Origin: an uncultured Clostridia bacterium
Lineage (GTDB): Bacteria; Bacillota; Clostridia; Oscillospirales; CAG-272
DNA: 13,995 nucleotides
Direction: 5' to 3'
Assembly: GCA_947652805.1 (NCBI GenBank)
Contig: CANTEM010000016.1
Span: 1-13,995 of the forward strand
Shown piece by piece: positions 1 through 8,378 of the stretch. A model generated the notes under the pieces. The model was not told the origin of the DNA. It ran no database searches and was given only the letters and a program-made list of their open reading frames with translations. Positions within the stretch are counted from its first letter, which is position 1; each line of letters starts with the position of its first letter. The position numbers and the translations under genes were made by a program.

Positions 1-1693
1 TCTGCGTCCCGAATGGTAGAAAGCCGGTGCGCTACGATAAAGGAGGTGCGTCCCTCCATCATTTTCGCAAACGCATCCTGAATTTTCATTTCCGTTCGGG
101 TATCAATGGAGCTGGTTGCCTCATCCAGAATCAGCATAGGGGGCAGACTGAGCATAATTCTGGAAATACACAATAGCTGCCGCTGTCCCTGGGATAAGCT
201 GCTTCCCTCTCCGATCACGGTATCATACCCCCGGGGCAGTCGCTTGATAAAGCTGTGGGCATGGCTCGCTTTGGCAGCGGCAACGATATCCGCATCCTCC
301 GCGTCAGGACGACCGAACGCGATATTCTCCCGCACTGTGCCGCTGCACAGCCATGTATCCTGCAACACCATACCATAATTTTTCCGCAGACTGTGCCGTC
401 GGATCTCCTGAATATTCTCGCCATCCACGCAAATCCGTCCTGCGTCTGTATCATAAAAACGCATGAGCAAATTGATCAGCGTTGTCTTGCCGCAGCCGGT
501 AGGACCTACAATAGCGATTCTTTGCCCGGCAGACACCTGCAAATTGAAGTCTTCTATCAACGTCTTGTTTTTGTCATAGGAAAAATCCACATGTTCCAGC
601 GTCACATTGCCGCGGACATCCGTCAGGCACGCCTGCCCTTCACCAGACTGTTCCTCCTCGTCCAGCAGTTCAAACACTCTGCCTGCACAGGCAAGGGCAT
701 TCTGAAGTTCCGTTACCACACCGGAAATTTCATTAAAAGGCTTGGCGTACTGCACCGCATAAGAAAGCAGACACGACAGTGCGCCGATGGTCATTCCGCC
801 GGAAATCGCCGACAGCGCCCCCAGAAAAACTACCACAGCATATACGATATTGCTGATCAGCCTGGTTGTAGGATTTACCAGCGCGGAGAAAAACAGTGCC
901 CGAACAGAGCATGCCTGTAATTCCTCGTTAATCTTATCAAACCGCCTTTGATTTTCCCCTTCCCGGTTAAATGCCTTTACAATTTTCTGGTGTTCGATCA
1001 TCTCACCGACAAAGCCTGTCTGTTCCCCACGCACCTCTGACTGCACACGGAACATGCTGTACGTTCTCGTTGCAATAAAACGGGCTACAAACAGGGATAA
1101 GGGCGTGAGCAAAATCACCGCAGCCGCTACCTGCCAGTGAATGCGGATCATAAATCCAACCGTTCCCAGAATGGTGATCACCCCGGTGAAAAGCTGGGTA
1201 AATCCCATAAGCAGACCGTCGCAGAACTGATCTACATCGGTGATTACGCGACTCACCGTATCCCCCTGGGGGTGCGCATCCAAATAGGAAAAGGGTAGTT
1301 TTTGTATTTTGGCAATTGCCGCATTCCGAATATCCTGGGCTATGCTGTAGGTGATCCGGTTGTTTACAATGTTCATAAGCCACTGCACCAAGGCGGTGAC
1401 TGCAACAATCCCGCCTGCACAAAGCAGGATAGAAAAAAGTCCGTCAAAGTCTACCGCCCCCGCACCTGCAACAGCGTCAATTGCGTCTCCGAACAGCACA
1501 GGTAAATACAGCGTCAGGGCCACGCTGACGGCGGCAAGAAGAATCGTACATAAAAACAGCCACACTGTTAAGCGGTTACATCAAGGACTGCATGGATGAA
1601 GCAAAGAAGAATCGTACATAAAACCAGCCACTTATAACCGCCGATATACTGGATCACACGGGAAAGGGTTCCTTTATTTTTTATCTTTTTCAT
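1..1693 (-). pseudogene. ABC exporter half-transporter (MdlB/TM288-like), interrupted near the N-terminus and cut by the window edge
   Basis: This half of a heterodimeric exporter has an N-terminal membrane domain and a C-terminal nucleotide-binding domain. The start ATG (1691-1693) overlaps the stop of the upstream partner in an ATGA arrangement. Only 41 codons are read before a TAA at 1568-1570, because 68 extra bases shift the frame. Beyond the insertion the correct frame is open without a stop from 1580 to the left edge. That part shows Walker A GPTGCGKTT, the signature LSQGQ, Walker B LILDEATSSID with the catalytic Glu, and the switch His in IVAHRLSTI. These are the features of the catalytically competent partner in this family. 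About the last 30-40 residues lie outside the window. A GTG at 1563-1565 could restart translation and would lose only about 22 residues, but no ribosome-binding site precedes it. The gene is therefore either a recent pseudogene, a phase-variable gene, or an assembly artefact. Confidence 0.8.
1536..1631. repeat. 28-bp direct repeat flanking a 40-bp insert
   Basis: Positions 1536-1563 and 1604-1631 match at 27 of 28 bases, the only mismatch being 1556 (a) against 1624 (c). The 40 bases between them (1564-1603) have no counterpart in the family protein. The repeat period is 68, which is not a multiple of three and breaks the exporter frame. Removing exactly one repeat plus the insert joins the two frames correctly: positions congruent to 2 mod 3 on the right become 0 mod 3 on the left. 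Confidence 0.9.
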
Positions 1694-3417
1694 GCCGTCG
1701 CCTCCTCGCTTCCAAACTGTGACTGATAAATTTCCCGATAAATCTCACAGTCGGCAAGCAGCTTTTCATGGGTTCCCTTTCCAGCAATCGCACCGTCCTC
1801 CAAAACGAGAATCTGATCTGCATGCATCACAGAGGACGCACGCTGGGAAACAACAAACACAAGGGGTTTAGGCGAAAGCGTGCAAATCGCTCCCCGCAGC
1901 GCTGCTTCTGTAGCATGATCCAAAGCAGAAGCGCTGTCGTCCAGAATCAGAATTCGGGGAGTCTGCACCAGGGCGCGGGCAATGGTCAGCCGCTGCCGCT
2001 GTCCGCCGGAGAAGTTGCGCCCCCCCTGCTCCACGACAGCGTCCAAACCGCCCTTATCCCGCACGACCTGATCAGCCTGTGCAATCTCCAAGGCCTTCCA
2101 GATCGCTGCGTCATCCGCATGGGGATTTCCCCATAGCATATTATCCCGGATTGTGCCGGAAAACAGCACTGCCTTTTGAGGCACAACCCCTATTTGCTGG
2201 CGCAGCTGTGCGGGATCCCACTGATCTGTGGGGATGCCGTCTACCAGCACCTGCCCTTCTCTTGGAAGATAAAATCCCGGAATCAGATTCATAAGGCTTG
2301 TTTTTCCACTGCCGGTTCCGCCGATCACACCGATCATCTCTCCCTCCCGTGCAGTAAAGGAAATCCCCGACAGACTATCCTCCCCTGCACCTGCATATCG
2401 AAGAGATACATCCGTAAAGCGAACGTCGAGTTCATCTGATACTGCACAGATTTTGCCCGAGACTGCGGGCGTATCCGGCTCCACTGCAAGGGTTTCTTCT
2501 ATCCGTGCGGCGCTTGCAAAAGACTTGGTGATCATCACGATCATATTTGCCATTTTCACAAGCTCCACAAGAATCTGGGACATGTAATTATACAGGGCGA
2601 TCACCGCACCGGTCGTTATGATCCCAGCGTGCACCTGTCCTGCGCCAACCCAAAGAAGGGCGATAATCCCCAAATTGATGACCACATAGGTCAGGGGATT
2701 CATAAGGGCGGAAATTCTGCCTACCGCTTTCTGCATAAACAAAAGTGCTTTGTTCTTTTCCACAAAAGCCCTTTCTTCCCGCCCCTCGGCGCAGAAGGCA
2801 CGGATTACCCGTACGCCGCTGAGATTCTCCCGGGTTGCGCCAAGCACGCCTTCCAACCTGCGCTGTACCTTATCATATAAAGGGATACTTACAAGAATAA
2901 TTGCAAACACCACAACGGACAATGCAGGAATCACAATTACAAAGGTTACAGCGGAATGGGGATCCACCACAAACGCCATGACCGCCGCACCGAACACAAT
3001 AAACGGTGAACGCAAAAACAGACGCAGCATCATGTTTACTCCATTCTGCACCGTATTGATATCGCTGGTCATACGGGTAATCAGCGCCGAGGTTCCCAGG
3101 GTGTCCAATTGAGAATAAGAAAACTGCTGCACTCGGGCAAAAAGTGCGTGGCGCAGCTTGGTCGCAAATCCGACAGCCGCCACAGCGGAAAAATACTGGG
3201 CTGTTACGGAAAATACAAGTCCTGCCACAGCCAGCCCCACCAATAAAAGACACCGAAGGAGCACTGCGTTCCAGTCTCCCTGACGGATGCCGCCGTCAAT
3301 AATTCCTGCAACTACGATTGGCACCGCCAATTCAAACACAGCTTCCACCAGCTTGAAAAGAGGACCAAGCACCGTTTCTTTTTCATATCCTTTTAAGTAT
3401 TTCAGTAGTTTCTTCAT
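1690..3417 (-). CDS. ABC exporter half-transporter with degenerate ATPase site (MdlA/TM287-like)
   Basis: This 575-residue protein has a transmembrane exporter domain (about residues 15-300) and an ATP-binding domain (about 330-575). It shows Walker A GGTGSGKT (366-373), Q-loop Q414, signature FSGGQ (469-473) and Walker B ILILDD (489-494). Asp494 stands where the catalytic Glu normally is, and Gln525 (in VSQR) replaces the switch His. Both changes mark the degenerate half of heterodimeric exporters such as TM287/288, in which the partner supplies the hydrolysing site. The partner here is the interrupted gene immediately downstream, with a 4-nt ATGA overlap. It is the first gene of the operon and lies about 26 nt from the predicted transcription start; a weak GGGCGGA precedes the ATG. 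The substrate cannot be told from sequence; drugs, lipids or peptides are all possible. Confidence 0.93.
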   Translation of the reverse strand: MKKLLKYLKGYEKETVLGPLFKLVEAVFELAVPIVVAGIIDGGIRQGDWNAVLLRCLLLVGLAVAGLVFSVTAQYFSAVAAVGFATKLRHALFARVQQFSYSQLDTLGTSALITRMTSDINTVQNGVNMMLRLFLRSPFIVFGAAVMAFVVDPHSAVTFVIVIPALSVVVFAIILVSIPLYDKVQRRLEGVLGATRENLSGVRVIRAFCAEGREERAFVEKNKALLFMQKAVGRISALMNPLTYVVINLGIIALLWVGAGQVHAGIITTGAVIALYNYMSQILVELVKMANMIVMITKSFASAARIEETLAVEPDTPAVSGKICAVSDELDVRFTDVSLRYAGAGEDSLSGISFTAREGEMIGVIGGTGSGKTSLMNLIPGFYLPREGQVLVDGIPTDQWDPAQLRQQIGVVPQKAVLFSGTIRDNMLWGNPHADDAAIWKALEIAQADQVVRDKGGLDAVVEQGGRNFSGGQRQRLTIARALVQTPRILILDDSASALDHATEAALRGAICTLSPKPLVFVVSQRASSVMHADQILVLEDGAIAGKGTHEKLLADCEIYREIYQSQFGSEEATA

Positions 3418-3449
3418 AATCCGCCCTGCTCATATGCAAATTCCCTTTT

Positions 3450-3478
3450 ATTATAATCTTTCCCAATTTATAAGTCAA
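3450..3478 (-). promoter_or_regulatory. Sigma-A-type promoter of the ABC exporter operon
   Basis: On the minus strand, TTGACT (3473-3478) and a perfect TATAAT (3450-3455) are separated by exactly 17 nt. Transcription would begin near 3443, leaving a leader of about 26 nt before the ATG at 3417. Confidence 0.85.
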
Positions 3479-3531
3479 TGACTCCCACTCCTGAAATTTA
3501 CATACCGCACGTACAAAGTAAATGTATTCTG

Positions 3532-3560
3532 TTGTATGTTATAGTAAAGTATGCTATTAT
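3532..3560 (+). promoter_or_regulatory. Extended -10 promoter of the YgjP-like gene
   Basis: TTGTAT (3532-3537) and TATTAT (3555-3560) are 17 nt apart. TG at 3552-3553 gives an extended -10 (TGCTATTAT). It lies about 45 nt upstream of the preferred start and is divergent from the exporter promoter. Confidence 0.7.
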
Positions 3561-3606
3561 AAGGATTAGATAGAGACAAAGTATGGAAGTGAACGGAGAT
3601 TATATA

Positions 3607-4209
3607 ATGAAACAGGCAGAATCCTGCACAAATAAAAAAAGCCATACAGAGTATGCGCAGGAAAATATCGAATTTACACTGATCCGCGCGAACCGCAAAT
3701 CTATCGGCATTCGTGTCAGCGACACAGGGGAAATTATTGTGCGCGCACCCCAGCGCACCCCGCTTTCAGAAATTGAAGCCGTGCTCCAAAAGCACATGGA
3801 CTGGATTGAGAAAAATCAGAAAAGGGCAGAAAATCGGCAGGTATGGTATGACTGCTTGGATCAGGAGCAAACTGAACAGCTTCGGCAGCTTGCCAAGGTA
3901 CGGCTCACCAGAAAAACTGCACATTTTGCAGCAATTATGGGGCTGACTTACGATAAAATCACCATCACCCGTGCAAAAAAACGCCTTGGATCCTGTAGTA
4001 CCAAAGGCAGTATCTGCTATTCTTTGTATCTGCTTCTGTATCCGGACGCAGCGATTGATTATGTAGTGGTGCATGAGCTTGCACATTTGGCACAGCCCAA
4101 TCATTCCAAGCAGTTTTATGAGGTGATAGAACAATTTCTCCCGGACTGGGAAGAACGGCGCAGTCTGCTGCAGCCGGAGTATATGCACAATCCCCTGGCG
4201 CATGATTGA
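3607..4209 (+). CDS. YgjP-like (DUF45/PF01863) zinc metallopeptidase-domain protein
   Basis: This 200-residue cytoplasmic protein has no signal peptide or membrane segment. The zinc site is clear: HELAH at residues 156-160, a downstream His at 166 in NHSKQF, then a typical FLPDW tail. The upstream GSCS segment (128-131) is also diagnostic of the family. The usual Trp before it (RWGSCS) is Leu here (RLGSCS). The family resembles SprT/WSS1-type peptidases, but its physiological substrate is not established. I chose the ATG at 3607 because GGAG (3595-3598) sits 8 nt before it. An in-frame ATG at 3583 would add eight residues but lacks a good ribosome-binding site. The gene stands alone between a divergent promoter and a convergent terminator region, so context gives no further clue. 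Confidence 0.9.
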   Translation: MKQAESCTNKKSHTEYAQENIEFTLIRANRKSIGIRVSDTGEIIVRAPQRTPLSEIEAVLQKHMDWIEKNQKRAENRQVWYDCLDQEQTEQLRQLAKVRLTRKTAHFAAIMGLTYDKITITRAKKRLGSCSTKGSICYSLYLLLYPDAAIDYVVVHELAHLAQPNHSKQFYEVIEQFLPDWEERRSLLQPEYMHNPLAHD

Positions 4210-4285
4210 TAATTTGTAATATTCTAAAAGGCTCCTTATACTGGAGCTTGCAAATTGAATTCTCGAGCATATCAAAAAATAATAT

Positions 4286-4311
4286 AAAAGGCCCCCTTGT
4301 GCAAAGGGGGC
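4286..4311 (-). terminator. Probable terminator of the V-type ATPase operon
   Basis: On the minus strand the 8-bp stem GCCCCCTT/AAGGGGGC, with a 5-nt loop (4291-4311), is followed by CTTTT and further T-rich sequence down to 4275. It lies about 185 nt past the subunit D stop. Confidence 0.7.
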
Positions 4312-4414
4312 TGTCAACATAGTTGACTGGGGGCTTGTTTTGCTATCATTTTGCACTATCTGCAAATCGAGAGTCCAACTCATACAATCCCTCCGTCACA
4401 GCAAAGCTGTGACA

Positions 4415-4442
4415 CCTCCCCTTGCACAGGGGAGGCTTTTTT
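4415..4442 (+). terminator. Rho-independent terminator facing the metallopeptidase gene
   Basis: CCTCCCCT (4415-4422) pairs with AGGGGAGG (4428-4435) around a 5-nt loop. One C and six Ts (4437-4442) follow. It is about 205 nt downstream of the plus-strand gene. Confidence 0.75.
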
Positions 4443-4495
4443 ATATACAAAAAATCACAGCAGTTCTCCTCACAAAGAGCAACCGCAATTATCGT

Positions 4496-5173
4496 TTATT
4501 CCTCGTCTTCATCCCGCGCCCCACGCTTTTGCGCAAGCTGGGCGCGAATCATCATATCCTTAACCTTCATCAGCCTGGTCTGAGCGCCTCTTTCATTTTC
4601 GTCCAATTTCATGGAAATCGTTTTCACGCCCGCTTCATACTGGGGAATCATGATATATTCCAGTGCATTGACTCTGCGGCGTGTTTTTTCTATTTCATCA
4701 CACAAAAGCGTTGCTGTTTTCTCCAACTGCGCCAGATGTACAAGCTGTGCGGACGCGGCGCAAATCTGCTCCACTGCCCCGTCCAACTCTCCCGAGGTGA
4801 ATGCATAGCCGTAGCCTGCCCCGCCAGTGTCAGAAGCCCGTGCGGCTTCGTATTGAAATACCGGCACGTTCACGCTCATAATATTTTTTCGTCCCACCGT
4901 CAGTTCTCCCTGCACACCCGGCAGCATCAGCGCTTCCGTCATCATCCGGGGATCCATCAGCGCCGCCGCAGATTCAAAGCTGGTGTAAACGCTTCCAAGC
5001 TGTATACACAGTTCTTCCCGCAGCGTCTTTGCTTCCCGTACCACGTCCAGAAACTGCCGCATCAGCTCATCCCGTTTATCCTTCAGAAGCTTGTGCCCGC
5101 GGCGGGCAGTGGCAAGTCTGCCCTTCAGCTTCTTCAGTTCCATTCTGGTGGGATTGACCTTGATCTCCGCCAT
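4496..5173 (-). CDS. ntpD: V-type ATP synthase/ATPase subunit D (central stalk)
   Basis: Subunit D is the rotor shaft inside the A3B3 head. The 225-residue protein has the two long coiled-coil helices expected: an N-terminal one with VNPTRMELKKL and RGHKLLKDKRDELMRQF, and a C-terminal one with EKTRRRVNALEY. A variable central part lies between. Length fits the family (about 205-230). The family N-terminus favours the ATG at 5171-5173 (MAEIKVNPT). An in-frame ATG at 5183-5185 would add MVIT, but it lies one base after the AGAAAGG ribosome-binding motif, too close to use it. The preferred ATG is 13 nt away, unusually far. This is the last gene of the operon, 28 nt after subunit B. Confidence 0.95.
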   Translation of the reverse strand: MAEIKVNPTRMELKKLKGRLATARRGHKLLKDKRDELMRQFLDVVREAKTLREELCIQLGSVYTSFESAAALMDPRMMTEALMLPGVQGELTVGRKNIMSVNVPVFQYEAARASDTGGAGYGYAFTSGELDGAVEQICAASAQLVHLAQLEKTATLLCDEIEKTRRRVNALEYIMIPQYEAGVKTISMKLDENERGAQTRLMKVKDMMIRAQLAQKRGARDEDEE

Positions 5174-5186
5174 AGTTATGACCATG

Positions 5187-5207
5187 CCTTTCTGCGGCCG
5201 TCTATTC
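5187..5207 (-). promoter_or_regulatory. Shared leader/ribosome-binding motif before subunit D
   Basis: On the minus strand GAATAGACG (5207-5199) is followed by AGAAAGG (5193-5187) and then CATGGTC. Both words recur in the subunit A leader. The first overlaps the end of the subunit B gene and contains its TAG stop. Confidence 0.6.
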
Positions 5208-6590
5208 TTCTACCGGCCAGTATTTATCCAAAAGCTGGGGCTTGATCCGCTTCATTTCGCTTCTCGGTAAAATGCGCAGCAGGGACCAGCCCAAATCCAA
5301 TGTTTCTTCAATAGTGCGGTTCTCATAAAAGCCTTGATTGATATACTGCTCCTCAAATGCATCGGAGAATTTTGCATACAGGCGTTCCACAGGGGTCAGC
5401 GCCGCTTCGCCCAGCACCACCATCAGTTCTTTTGCATCTTTTCCTCTCGCATAGCTGAAAAACAGCTGGTTCATAGTATCTGCATGATCCTCACGGGTCT
5501 TTCCCTTTCCGATTCCCTTATCCTTGAGTCTGGACAAAGAAGGAAGCACATCTACCGGCGGCAGGTATCCTTTCCGGTATATTTCTCTGGACAAAATAAT
5601 CTGCCCTTCTGTAATATATCCGGTAAGGTCCGGGATCGGATGGGTTTTGTCATCCTCAGGCATTGTCAGAATCGGGATCATGGTTATGGAGCCCTCGCTG
5701 CCCATTTTCCGTCCCGCACGTTCATACATCGTTGCAAGGTCTGTATATAAATATCCGGGATATCCGCGCCGTCCGGGTACCTCTTTGCGGGCTGCGGACA
5801 CTTCGCGCAGCGCCTCCGCATAGTTGGTGATGTCGGTGATAATGACAAGGACATGCATATCGCAAGTATATGCAAGATACTCCGCCGCAGTCAGCGCCAT
5901 ACGGGGAGCGGTGATTCGCTCGATTGCCGGGTCGGACGCAAGATTCATGAACATGACGGTACGATCCAGTGCACCCGTTTTCTTAAAGTCGGATATAAAG
6001 AAGTCCGCTTCTTCAAAGGTGATCCCTACCGCTGCAAAAACTACCGCAAATTTGGTATCGTCTGTTACCCCACCGGTACGTACCTTTGCCTGACGGGCAA
6101 TTTGTGCCGCCAGATTAGCGTGGGGCAGTCCGGAACCGGAGAAAATCGGCAGCTTCTGACCGCGCACCAGTGTGTTCAATCCGTCAATTGTGGAAATTCC
6201 CGTCTGAATAAATTCCGACGGATATCGTCTGGCAGCCGGATTGATCGGTGAACCGTTTACATCCGGCGTTGCTTCAGGCAGAATTTTCGGACCGCCGTCA
6301 ATCGGCTCGCCCATGCCGGAAAACACCCGTCCCAGCATATCCCGGGAGACAGGCAATTGCACGCCATGTCCGGAAAAACGAACTTTGGAATTTGCAAGAT
6401 TGATACCCGCAGAGTTTTCAAAAAGCTGCACCAAAACATTGGAGCCGTCTATTTCCAAAACTCTGCAGCGGCGCACCTCGCCGCTAGGCAGTTCGATCTC
6501 GCCCAGTTCATCATATTTTACACCGTCTACCTTTTTTACCAGCATCAGCGGGCCGGCAACTTCTTCAATGGTTTTATATTCGCGAATCAT
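5202..6590 (-). CDS. ntpB: V-type ATPase subunit B (regulatory nucleotide-binding subunit)
   Basis: This 462-residue protein matches the length of NtpB (about 458). It forms the A3B3 hexamer with subunit A but lacks a true P-loop: residues 151-158 read SGSGLPHA in place of a Walker A lysine motif, as expected for the non-catalytic subunit. The N-terminal beta-barrel (about 1-75), the nucleotide-binding-like domain and a C-terminal helical domain ending WSLLRILPRSEMKRI are all present. The start ATG overlaps the stop of subunit A by 4 nt (ATGA), with GGAG just upstream inside that gene. The overlap suggests translational coupling and equal A:B output, matching the 3:3 stoichiometry. Confidence 0.97.
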   Translation of the reverse strand: MIREYKTIEEVAGPLMLVKKVDGVKYDELGEIELPSGEVRRCRVLEIDGSNVLVQLFENSAGINLANSKVRFSGHGVQLPVSRDMLGRVFSGMGEPIDGGPKILPEATPDVNGSPINPAARRYPSEFIQTGISTIDGLNTLVRGQKLPIFSGSGLPHANLAAQIARQAKVRTGGVTDDTKFAVVFAAVGITFEEADFFISDFKKTGALDRTVMFMNLASDPAIERITAPRMALTAAEYLAYTCDMHVLVIITDITNYAEALREVSAARKEVPGRRGYPGYLYTDLATMYERAGRKMGSEGSITMIPILTMPEDDKTHPIPDLTGYITEGQIILSREIYRKGYLPPVDVLPSLSRLKDKGIGKGKTREDHADTMNQLFFSYARGKDAKELMVVLGEAALTPVERLYAKFSDAFEEQYINQGFYENRTIEETLDLGWSLLRILPRSEMKRIKPQLLDKYWPVEE

Positions 6591-8365
6591 TCTCCGTCGC
6601 CCCCTTCCGCATTTTGTACAAGCGCATCTATCTGCCGGTCGATCTCCAAGCGGATCTGCGCGTACTGCTCTTCATACTGATCCGACGCAGCCGCTTTCGC
6701 GCGCCCGATCCGCTCCCGCACAGGCAGTTCAGAAATTTTCTGTATATCAGCACCCCGCGCAATTGCCGCAGCTGCTTTTTCTCTGAAATATAAAATTAGG
6801 GACGCTAATGCATATTGCTGCTGCATGGGTGTATAAGCATCTGTTTCGGAAAAGGCGTTCTGCTGCAAATAATCCTCCCGGATACTTTGCGCCGTCTCCA
6901 ACGTGAGCCGATCTGTGGGAGATAGCGCGTCCATACCCACCAGTTTTACAATTTCATCCAGTTCCGCTTCCGCTTGAAGGAGTCGGGCAATCTCCCCTGC
7001 CTGCTCCGTCCAGTTGTGGTGTATATTTTCGGAAAACCAGCTTTCCAAACGGTCTTTATACAGAGAATAGGAATTGAGCCAGTTGATCGCCGGAAAATGA
7101 CGGCGATATGCAAGGCTTGCATCCAGTCCCCAGAATACTTTTACAATGCGCAGTGTTGCCTGAGAAACCGGCTCGGAAATATCTCCGCCCTGGGGAGAAA
7201 CGGCGCCGATTGCAGAAAGAGAGCCTCTGCGCCCGTCGCTGCCGGTGCAGACTACATCCCCTGCTCGCTCGTAAAACTGTGCAAGTCGGGAAGTAAGATA
7301 TGCAGGATACCCCTCATCGCCGGGCATTTCCTCCAGTCGTCCGGACATTTCCCGAAGCGCCTCTGCCCAACGGGAAGTGGAATCCGCAATAACCGCTACA
7401 GAATACCCCATATCCCGGTAATATTCAGCAATGGTGATGCCTGTATAAATGGACGCTTCCCGTGCCGCAACCGGCATATCGGAGGTATTGGCAATGAGCA
7501 CCGTCCGCTTCATCAGAGACTCGCCACTTCTGGGGTCGATGATTTCCGGGAACTCACCCAAAACGTCCGTCATTTCGTTACCGCGCTCGCCGCAGCCGAT
7601 ATATACAACCAAGTCTACATTGCTCCACTTGGCAAGCTGATGTTGTACTACTGTTTTCCCGCTTCCGAAAGGTCCCGGAACACATGCGGTTCCCCCTTTC
7701 GCAATCGGAAACAAGGTATCAATGATCCGCTGTCCGGTCACCATGGGTTCTCTGGGCGGCAGCTTTTCCTGATACGGACGGGCACGGCGCACCGGCCATT
7801 TCTGCATCAGCGTCAGGATATGCTCGCCACCTTCCGTATCCAATATACCGATCTGATCCGTTACGGTATACTCTCCGGAAAACAGCTCCCGCACTGTTCC
7901 CTGCACGCCGATAGGCACCATGATTTTATGCCGGATTACCTCTGTCTCGTCTACATATCCGAGGATATCTCCCTGGGCTACCTGGGTGCCTGCCTTTACT
8001 GCGGCATGGAACTTCCATTTTTTCTCCCGATCCAAAGAAGGCACAGATACGCCCCTGGTAATGTTGGAGCCATACTGCTCACACATCTTCTCCAAAGGGC
8101 GCTGAATTCCGTCATAAATATTGGTGACAATGCCCGGTCCAAGCTCCACAGACAGGGGCGCGCCGGTGGAGACCACCCGTTCTCCTCTGCCAAGTCCTGC
8201 TGTTTCCTCATATACCTGGATAGAAGCTCTGTCCCCATGCATTTCAATGATTTCACCGATGAGCTGATGCTCGCCGACATGCACCACATCAAACATATTG
8301 GCTTCCCGCATTCCCTCTGCAATTACAAGGGGACCTGAAATTTTAACAATTTTCCCTTCTGTCAT
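6587..8365 (-). CDS. ntpA: V-type ATPase catalytic subunit A
   Basis: This 592-residue catalytic ATPase subunit is close to NtpA of E. hirae (593). Counting from the ATG at 8363-8365, the P-loop GPFGSGKTV is at about 231-239. The catalytic Glu is E260 in GCGERGNEMTDV, and the Walker B Asp is D328 in VAVIADSTSRW. The non-homologous insertion that separates V/A-type A from F-type beta lies at about 105-190 and carries KWPVRR at its end. The family start (M-x-x-GKI) supports ATG 8365. An upstream in-frame ATG at 8375-8377 (adding MVAG) is only one base from AGAAAGG. The gene follows F after a 55-nt gap or more and overlaps B by 4 nt. Confidence 0.97.
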   Translation of the reverse strand: MTEGKIVKISGPLVIAEGMREANMFDVVHVGEHQLIGEIIEMHGDRASIQVYEETAGLGRGERVVSTGAPLSVELGPGIVTNIYDGIQRPLEKMCEQYGSNITRGVSVPSLDREKKWKFHAAVKAGTQVAQGDILGYVDETEVIRHKIMVPIGVQGTVRELFSGEYTVTDQIGILDTEGGEHILTLMQKWPVRRARPYQEKLPPREPMVTGQRIIDTLFPIAKGGTACVPGPFGSGKTVVQHQLAKWSNVDLVVYIGCGERGNEMTDVLGEFPEIIDPRSGESLMKRTVLIANTSDMPVAAREASIYTGITIAEYYRDMGYSVAVIADSTSRWAEALREMSGRLEEMPGDEGYPAYLTSRLAQFYERAGDVVCTGSDGRRGSLSAIGAVSPQGGDISEPVSQATLRIVKVFWGLDASLAYRRHFPAINWLNSYSLYKDRLESWFSENIHHNWTEQAGEIARLLQAEAELDEIVKLVGMDALSPTDRLTLETAQSIREDYLQQNAFSETDAYTPMQQQYALASLILYFREKAAAAIARGADIQKISELPVRERIGRAKAAASDQYEEQYAQIRLEIDRQIDALVQNAEGGDGE

Positions 8366-8378
8366 ACCTGCGACCATG

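Larger units (their letters stand above)
4286..4442. repeat. Pair of inverted palindromic repeats (MITE-like) between convergent genes
   Basis: Two copies of one hairpin-pair unit face each other. The left copy reads inward from about 4286: a GC-rich hairpin (4291-4311), then a second hairpin GTCAAC-ATA-GTTGAC (4313-4327), then GGGGGCTTGT. The right copy, read on the minus strand from about 4442, has a GC-rich hairpin (4435-4415), a second hairpin (4413-4395, 8-bp stem) and GGAGGGATTGT. Shared layout and words (TGTGCAA, TGTCA, ATTGT/CTTGT) show they belong to one family. I recall similar units scattered through Oscillospiraceae genomes; I have not verified this by search. The rest of 4210-4495 holds only a weak hairpin just after the peptidase gene (about 4229-4253) and no gene. 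Confidence 0.75.

Noticed and set aside
1564..1618. Plus-strand frame in the insert reading GYIKDCMDEAKKNRT then stop
   Set aside because: It looks like a protein C-terminus, but it is only about 18 codons long and includes one repeat copy, so origin from another gene cannot be supported without a search.
4286..4442. Possible CRISPR-like array
   Set aside because: Only two units exist, they are inverted rather than direct, and no spacer-like regular pattern is present.
4340..5245. A 301-codon plus-strand open frame opposite subunit D
   Set aside because: It begins inside the palindromic repeat and terminator and is antisense to subunit D.
6974..8338. A 454-codon plus-strand open frame opposite subunit A
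   Set aside because: It lies wholly antisense to a gene with complete catalytic motifs; its product has no recognisable domain and is rich in Cys, His and Arg, as antisense frames of such genes are.
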